A DNA stretch of 64,000 nt. Origin: Polydactylus sextarius (Eukaryota > Chordata > Actinopteri > Polynemidae). The notes beneath the pieces were generated by a model, which made no database searches, was not told the DNA's origin, and was given only the letters and a program-made list of their open reading frames with translations. The stretch is taken from the NCBI GenBank assembly GCA_016801845.1, contig CM028925.1, positions 7,018,501-7,082,500 on the forward strand, read 5' to 3'. A program made the translations under genes and the position numbers. Below, piece after piece: positions 56,476 through 64,000 of this stretch. Every line of letters starts with the position of its first letter. The first letter of the stretch is position 1.

Positions 56476-59400
56476 GTTTCTGGTTCAACCCTTTAACTTA
56501 TTGGTCAAAGTTTTTTTGACACATCACCTTCACTGACTCGTTGAAAACAGTCATGTTAATTTGATTTACTTCTAGCATCAAAAGGCTTGTTGGAGCCTTT
56601 TGATACTGGAACAACCTTGAATTCTTTATGATAGAACCTATCCACAAAAAAAAAAAAAAAAAAGATTTAGTAAGAAAATTCAACAATTTCTTTCGTTTGT
56701 CCGCCATATAAAAGTGTGTGATTTACCTTGGTGTGACTGGTAACATCAGTATCTGACAGTATGAAAGTATTTCTTTGAAAGATTCAGTTATTTAGCTGAA
56801 TTTAGTCACTGCCATTCTCTCATCGTGATGGAGATGGAGTGTAGACGAGACAGAGACAGAGAAGTGTCTCACATTAAACTGTCACTTCTCAAGGACAATA
56901 TTTCCAAAGTTTTAATGTATCCCTACAAAGCAAATACTGCACCAGACGCCACTGGAAACATACAAAGTTAAAAGAAAAAAAGTGTTAATTATAACAAATC
57001 CAACGATTTGAGCCATTGTTTACTGTCTCTGTACGCTTACCACTTACCAACCTTTACTAGTCACAAATGAATTGGAAGAGAATTTAAATGCAGTAGTATA
57101 GGCGTTATCAAAAAAAAAAAAGCTTAGATTTATTGTAGACTCCAATCTTGCAAGTGCATCACTGCTTGCAGTTCCATCACATTAAAATCAACATTAAACT
57201 TAATCCAATCGATTCCATTTTTTTTCCAGCTTTAGTACAAATCAGATCACATTATGTTATTGCCGTGTCAACTCCAATGATTGGAATTTTCCCCAGCGCA
57301 GCTCTCGCGACTGATGAAGCATAAACATTTGCACAAAATATATTTTAGAAAATCCTTTTTCCTTTTCCTTTTTTTTTTTTTTTAATACAATATAGATATA
57401 TAATATACTAAAAATGAATTAAAAACCATTGCAAATATAAGCCATTAAGTCAATTTGGACTCAAATATGAAGTCATTTTATCTTGTAAAATATGCTTTCG
57501 ATCCTATTGAATGTGTTATCTCAGGACCCAGTTAAGTAAATGTCTTTTTTTCTTTCCTAATCTTAATTCAGACTGAATAACGGACTGATATTCTTAATAA
57601 ATGTCAAAGATGAATGAGTCTTTGACCTCATAAAACATGTTTCTGGCCTCTTTAATGTGATATGATCACTGCAGATTTGGCACAAATGCTCATTTAGAGT
57701 CGAGGCAGTTGATCTAGTTTGGTGTTGGTCGTTAAACAACATATTGAACCGGTTCAAAATTTTGACTTTTTTTATTGTACTTGTACCTGTCACGCTGGGT
57801 CGACTACTGCAGCTTTTTATCCAAACGACACGTGTCGTAGCGTGTGTTGTGGGGATGAATGAGTTGCAGGTTTGGCATCAGGGATTTTTTACTGGTTGCA
57901 GAAAACAGCAGGACAATTAATAATTTCGCAAGCTTGTTAGCCAGTTGAAATCTGTGAGGAACCTGTCTGTCTGTAGGCCAAAACATGAAAAACATGGCGC
58001 TAGCTGTCCTCTTTTTCAGGTTCAATACATGTCAGTGATAGAAAAAAAATGCTGGATGTCTTGATTTCTACAATCATTTCAAACCTTTACTTTTGTTTTA
58101 GAGTTAATACAAAATACAGTCAAGACACCTGAGCTGCTTTAAGTGCAGATTAATATTAGTTGTTATCCTTTAAAGCTCCAAACACTGCAGGCCAAATTAG
58201 CGCAATTAGCTTTGACATTCACATTTATTAGACGTTTAGTCTCACGCATCACACATTCACACCTCCGCGCCGCTCCAAAACTGCTTCCCATCACAAGTAA
58301 CAATAGATGCCAGGCTGAGTGTTGTATCCTGTCGGCTCGGCGGCCCCAGCCATCCATATTGTAATACCTCCATGTGTGAACATCTGCTCGCAGGATTGGT
58401 ATCGTGCCGAATGGAGGACGAACATAAGAGATGGTGAAAAGTGGATCAGCTGCTCGTAGGTGACATCAGTTTTTATGATACGAGCTGCTTTTCAGGAACA
58501 TTTTTTGCGTCCTGTGTGCAGTGATCAAACAGAAAAAAAAAAAAAAAAAAAAACAAACGCCTCAGGGCGACGCGGCTAATATTCCACAGAAGAGATCACA
58601 CGATCAAAGAGTTCACCTCGACGTGCCAGTGGAATACGAGCAAAGTCAGTCAAGTCAAAGGCACCGGGTCAGCTAGCAGCTAGCAGGCACACAGCGGCTA
58701 TATGTGCAATGCTGCCTGTGCTACGTGTCCTTGATTCTATAATGAGACACTTTGGGACACATGAAATTATTCATAGCTGGTGGGTGGACCTCATTATTGA
58801 CATTGCGAGCAATGCAAATGAATGTGGCCGAGGCGGCGTTGATATCAGAGACAAATGTGGAATGTTAACACATATTTTAAAGGAGGAAAATGTTTGACCA
58901 ACTGTAATGCAAGAAATGTCTTTTAAGATTCAAAATATTCCATCAGCTACTGCTGCATCTGTTACACCCCCCATTTCTGCTTTCACATTATGTAAAAAAA
59001 AAAAAATGTAATAAGCTGTTTTTAAGGGTAAGACCCGTCCCATGTGCATTTATGAAGCTGTGTAGAGGAAGTTTTCTGATCCTTAACGTTGCGGTATTTT
59101 CAGTTTTTGACAGTAATACAATGGTACCTAAATCAGTCACAGCTCTGCTTTTTCTGATAAAACAACTGCAGTGCTCCTGGCAAGACCGGAGTGAAAAAAA
59201 AAAAAAAAAAAACAAACAAACAAAAGAAATACAAGATTGATCTTGTAAAGGCTCCAAAACATTCCCACCAATTGTAGCTACAGTTGCAAAAGAAAAAGAC
59301 AAAAGAAAAAAAAAAAAAAGAAAAAATACATTATGAAAGATTGATTGAGCAGCTGATTGGTAAGAACACCACACACTTTGGGAGAAATCTGCTGAACTGC

Positions 59401-59659
59401 AGAAAGAGCCAAACACAGACTGCTGTAGAAAAAAAAAAACCCTCAGCGTTATATTTTTTATTATTTCAGGTCTAGTTTGAAAAGAGAAGCCTCAGGTGTT
59501 CAGATAATTACTGTCAGAATCATTAGCGTCAACTCTGAAACCTCCTCATTGTTGCCTTTTCATTTATGACTCACCAAGTGTGTCAAATTATTGACTGCTC
59601 CAACATGTGACACAAAGAATCGTTATTTTGTTTTGTTACTTTTAAGCATTTTACGTTGA
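56476..59659. other. Spacer with poly(A)/poly(T) tracts
   Basis: No gene recognised. Poly(A) at 56646-56663, 57110-57121, 58531-58552, 58995-59006, 59195-59211 and 59308-59320; poly(T) at 57370-57383. 58560-58740 is repeat-poor and contains GCTAGCAGCTAGCAGG. Confidence 0.5.
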
Positions 59660-59720
59660 CCTTAAACGTTGATTGGTTGAATTTGCATTAATAGTTGCGA
59701 TCACAACATTGCAAATTATG
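59660..59720. repeat. AT-rich interspersed repeat, fragment of the 56.1-kb family
   Basis: GATTGGTTGAATTTGCATTA followed by ATAGTTGCGATCACAACATTGCAAAT. The first 26 bases match 56429-56454 at 24 positions. Confidence 0.6.
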
Positions 59721-59753
59721 TCTAATACAAGTAAATGAAACGATTAGATTTTG

Positions 59754-59834
59754 ACGGTCAAAGATCAAAGGTTATTACGATGTCACAAAACTATATTTTT
59801 AGGCCAGAACTCAAGAATTCATTCACTAATTAAC
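59754..59834 (+). repeat. Single unit of the satellite-like family seen at 6.06 kb
   Basis: GGTCAAAGATCAAAGGTTATTA, then GATGTCACAAAACTATATTTTTAGGCCAGAACTCAAGAATTCATTCACTAATTA in the family order (GGTCA...GTGAC, CACAAAAC, ATTTTT, CTCAAGAATTC). Confidence 0.65.
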
Positions 59835-62800
59835 AGCAACAGGACTGGTTGGTTGGGGCATACAACCATAAATCTGATAAATGAAATTGGATGAATTTAG
59901 GATTAATGTTTAATGAAAGTCTTGATTAAATCTTTTCCCCCGTGTATGGTATGGTGGCCTTGAAGGACCCAAAGTAGTCCGTTCTGATGGTCCGGTAGAT
60001 TAAATGTAGGCTGTAATGTAGACACATTTTATGGAGAAGTGATAGTAAGTAACAACCAAAACCAGTTAGAAGCACATGCCTCATTGCCTTTCGATTGGGG
60101 CAACGACGACACATGGATCTGCAGCACCATAAAAAGAAGAGGTGTGTTGGAGGAAGACCTTTTCAATCTCTCTTTCCTCCAGGCTCATTCATATGAAGTG
60201 TCAACTTAAAAAAAAAAGTCTTTTTTTTTTTTTACTTTACTGTTCATTTCTACTTCTAGGTGTTCTGCTATATTCCTCCAGTCATGAGAGCAAAAAAAAA
60301 AAAAAAAAAAGTAAAAGGCTGCTGTTTCATTCCAGCGCTGTACCCTGAAGCCCACAGCAGGGCCACTAATGGCCTGAAAGAAAGCTCTGATCTGAATCTC
60401 CTTTGTTCAGTCTGTCTCTATCTCCTTCTTTTTCTAAGATTGCTGCCTCAAATATTACACCCATGTGTTTTTTCTCCACCAATTTTTTTTTTTTTTTATC
60501 CTCCCTCGCTCATCATATTTTTTTTCCACGCAAACCTCCACCGTAGCTACACCGTGCACTCTTCTCCCGGAGTTGTCATTAATGAGTCTTTTTAAAAAAA
60601 ACGAAATCTTTTTGTCCGTTAACAGCTAATGGACAATTAGCGATTCCAAAGTTTTTTCTTGTTCATCAATTCTGCCGGCGCCGTAAAAGGAGCAACGCCG
60701 TCGCTTCTGCTTGTGGTTTTTGTTTGTCGTCGAAATTACGTCCCACCTCCGCACACACACGCAAACATTCAGAGAAAGCTCTGTCCAGAATGCTAAGCTC
60801 CATGACAACAAATTGTTATGTAGGATTTGGATTTGGATTCACTCGAGCTTACACAACTGCAGCGCCGGCTCAGACCCAAAATACTGTGATCTGTGTGATT
60901 TGCTCTGCTCCAAAATTTAAAGCCTTTGCAATTGCTCTTTTTTTTTTTTAATTTATTGTTTAAAGTGACTGCAAATAGTTTTTTTTTATAAAATGAAAGC
61001 ATGCTTTCAGTCTAGCTTTTTTAGCGGTAGTTTTGGATTATCTTTTGGATTATTTGGATTAAATAATTTTGTTTCTTTCTGAACTGTTGTGTCTGCCCCG
61101 AGTGAACCTCTTACATATTAGTTCAAGACCCCACTTTTTGAATAATAAATGATTTCGATCTGAATCTATTCTGTTTGACACAACATGACTAACACGTGAG
61201 GGTTTAAATAGAAATAAGAAATAAGTTGCACAGCTCCTTCCCAGCCTCAACAAAACCAAACACAACTTTCCCTGAATGGAGGTCTTATAGAATATATGAT
61301 GATCCAGCAGAACTCAGACATCTCAAACTTCCCCCTCATGAATTATTGATGGTAGCGCTTCTCTGGACATGGGCTCGGGTGAATATTTCATGCAACTTAT
61401 TTGCCCCCTTGTAATAGTTTTGACTTAAAGTCTGACTCAGGTGTCCTCAAAAGGGAACCCTTCGCCAGTTGGCCGGCTAACCTTTCCACTTTCCTCAAAG
61501 TGTGAAACTCAGGGCGCATTAAAGAATGAGATGCTCTAAGTCCGTTTTCAGCAGCTGGAAATGTAACATGCAGCTTGCAAAACTCTTTTCCTGTGGTCAC
61601 AATTATGTTGTTACCATAAGAACCCAATTTTGCAATCAAAGCTGCACCAAGAGGATATGGATTTTTTTCAAAAGTGTGTGTTGGGTGTGATGTGGGTGAG
61701 GACAGGGTTGAGGTAAATCATACACTTCCCCTGCTGTGAGTTGCTATTTGGCAGGTTGTTTTGTCCAAAAAAAAAGAAATATCTCTGCAACTATTTGCAT
61801 GAAAACTCCCGCAGACAAAGGAGCGACATTGATTTTCTTGGTATGAATACCGACCGTGAAAAGCGTGGGTGATGGCGGGGGGGGGCTTCGCAATCCTTTT
61901 GACTTAATATGGGTTTTAAAACCTTGAGGTGTCATAAAAGAGACGGACGGTTTGGTAGCAGGTCTGGCGTTTCTTAACCACGTTTGTGTTTTGATTCTCT
62001 CTTCCTATCGTCGTGAAGCAGGATTCACCGAGCGTTGGATTGTTCACCCACTCATAGAGAAACATTAGCTGGGATTAGACTAACTGACAGTGGTAATCCT
62101 TTGATTTTTTTCCCTTTAGCATTACGACGAGGCAAATGCTATACATATTGCATTTCTTATAGCACTTTCACCACCCAGATTTCCTCCTCTACACCTCCAA
62201 CCACCATCAGAACACTTTGACATGTTTGAAATGTGGACTGAACCACCTCTTTCACCTCCTGATTCACTCAACCAATTAAACATTCGTGATCTAAAAACCT
62301 GCAGTTGTAAGCCCAAATGAATGTTTCTATAACACTTCTATGAAAGAGAAAGTCAAGTTAGCTTAGTCAGCATTCAAATGTTCAATATGTTTTGACAGTG
62401 AAGCAGTGACCTGTTGAGCGTTTAACCCCACACGAGCTCGAGTTAAACCGAGTGTAACATTACCATTATTCCACGCTTCGCTTGTTGAATGTTTTAATTG
62501 TTCAAAGAGCAGCGTATTCTGTATCAATATAAATGTTTTAAATGCACAATGAGCATGTGTGTGGTTGGACCGGATTGAAAAGAGTTGGCACAAAGGTGTA
62601 GGTGGAGAGCGACGGTGCATGAAGTTTTTGTGTCATCATTCTGTAGTTAAACTTCTTATTAGAAGATTAGATTCTTTTCCAGCTTCAGACACACACATTT
62701 TTTTTCCCAACACAGCAGGTTTTGGTCTGAGCTCCAAGTGCTGGAGGGGATGAAGGGAGGGGACCCCGTCGTGCATTCATTTTTCAAACCGTGGGGGCCA

Positions 62801-64000
62801 ACGCAATCCACCCCTGGGTACGACTCCAGGAGCAATTGTGTTTCCAACGCTCACAACAAGCGCCTGCGGTCACCACAGAAAAATGAAGAGAACAGAGGCA
62901 GTGAGTCATGGTGGGAGGGAAGGGGGGGATGTCAAGTCGTAAGATCTTTGCACATTGAAAGCTTTTCCATGAACAAGGTCAAAGTAAAACTAATGTCACA
63001 AAAACCTTTGTGTAATGACGATACATGAGTTGTTCTGTTTTTCAGTCAGGTTATCTTTGAGTCTGTAGTCAGCCTCAATGATGATACAGGTCAACTGTAC
63101 AACAACTCAACAAAAACATGTTTTGTCCCTTGAGTCTGAATGGCGCTCTATTATTTTATTATACTATGTCTATTTCATACTTCACATTTGAGTTCTTCTT
63201 CACAGTTGCAAACATTTTCCTCTCAGAAAGTCTTCCTCTCTTGAAAGAACATTTCACTGGTTAACAATCTTTTCTTTTTTTTTTTTTTTTTTTTTTTGTT
63301 CTTAACTCTGCTGCTCCTTCAAAGATGGTGACTCATATAAGGTGACGCTGTGCTTTTGTTCTGGAGACCACAGCAGACGTGACGCCCGTCAAACGTGGCC
63401 GCGCTCAGACCAAGCCCCCCCCCACCCCCTTTGTTTTTTGATCTCCTGTAAAGCTCAGAACGAGCGTGTTTTTAAACTGACAGACGGCCAGTCGACATGT
63501 TGACAGGCGTCCCAGTCGGCGCGTAAACACCTGCCAAAGTATTCAAAACCAAAACCACCTCGATGGTCATTCACGCAAAAGTCTGCTTTTTTTTTTTTCT
63601 TTTTTTTTCCACGATGACGCACACACACTCTCTCTTTCTTTCTCTCTGTCTCTCTCAAGGTGAACATAATAGACATTTTTTAAACACAGAAATAGTATTT
63701 TCACATTGTTTGCAGCCAGAACCTTTACCTACTTACAGCAACATATAAGTAGAGATTATAAAGAGGAGGAGTGTTGGTTTATTGGCTCAGGTGGAAAAAC
63801 AAAACAAATACGGATGTGAACATTTTATAAGTGATTCCATTTACAATAACAATGGTTGAAATTATACAGTTTTTATCCCCTTTTTCTTTCTGGTTATTTA
63901 TGTCTAGTGCAGCATTTAGTTTGTTGTAGATCGGCACTGTGGGACACTTTGTTAGTTAGTTAAATGATGCCTTATTAACTATTAGCCATTCCTGTTTGCA
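59835..64000. other. Spacer to window end
   Basis: No gene recognised. Poly(T) at 60221-60232, 60484-60499 and 63271-63298, poly(A) at 60292-60310, a (GGATTT)3 run at 60823-60840, G9 at 61878-61886, a C-rich run at 63413-63429, and a pyrimidine-rich tract at 63583-63658. 61960-62700 is mostly unique sequence. Confidence 0.5.

Noticed and set aside
58988..59416. 142-codon minus-strand frame
   Set aside because: Long Phe runs come from poly(A) tracts read on the other strand.

Overview
This window looks like anonymous, non-genic DNA from a ray-finned (teleost) fish. It is AT-leaning, packed with long (CA/TG)n, (TA)n and poly(A)/poly(T) tracts, and carries relics of transposon families that are typical of fish: an L2/CR1-clade LINE, a tRNA-derived SINE, a Tc1/mariner element, hAT-like and piggyBac-like non-autonomous elements, and an integrase-type DNA transposon. 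I could not narrow the species. I found no convincing protein-coding gene. The open reading frames are short, often run through simple repeats, and lack recognisable domains, apart from coding debris of transposons. The window is therefore most likely a gene desert or the inside of very large introns.

Layout. 1-620 holds the decayed reverse-transcriptase end of a LINE. 2.9-3.2 kb holds a degenerate short repeat. 6.06-6.57 kb holds a satellite-like array with a unit of about 110 bp, and a stray unit of the same family sits at 59.75 kb. 12.2 kb has one exon-like segment with good splice signals. 14.25 kb has an intact short element with TTAA target sites and CCC...GGG ends, and three degraded relatives lie at 20.96, 35.48 and 38.0 kb. 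19.15-19.41 kb is a minisatellite. 22.3-29.0 kb is the densest transposon region: an inverted-repeat element, an adjacent second element, a hAT-like end, three copies of a third repeat and a further short element. 31.4-32.0 kb is a second degenerate tandem array. 35.9 kb has a LINE 3' tail and 40.0 kb a SINE. 44.34-44.94 kb is the opposite-strand partner of the 22.3 kb element. 49.7-50.57 kb is a Tc1 relic with its transposase on the minus strand. 52.2-52.8 kb is the best-defined element of the window: a 590 bp DNA transposon with about 24 bp terminal inverted repeats, a 6 bp target duplication and an in-frame N-terminal transposase remnant. The rest is simple-sequence-rich spacer, with a few repeat-poor blocks that could be conserved regulatory DNA.

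Nothing here works together as an operon or pathway. The biology visible is the history of transposon insertion and decay. Boundaries of decayed elements are approximate, and family names rest on recognition of motifs, not on a database search.
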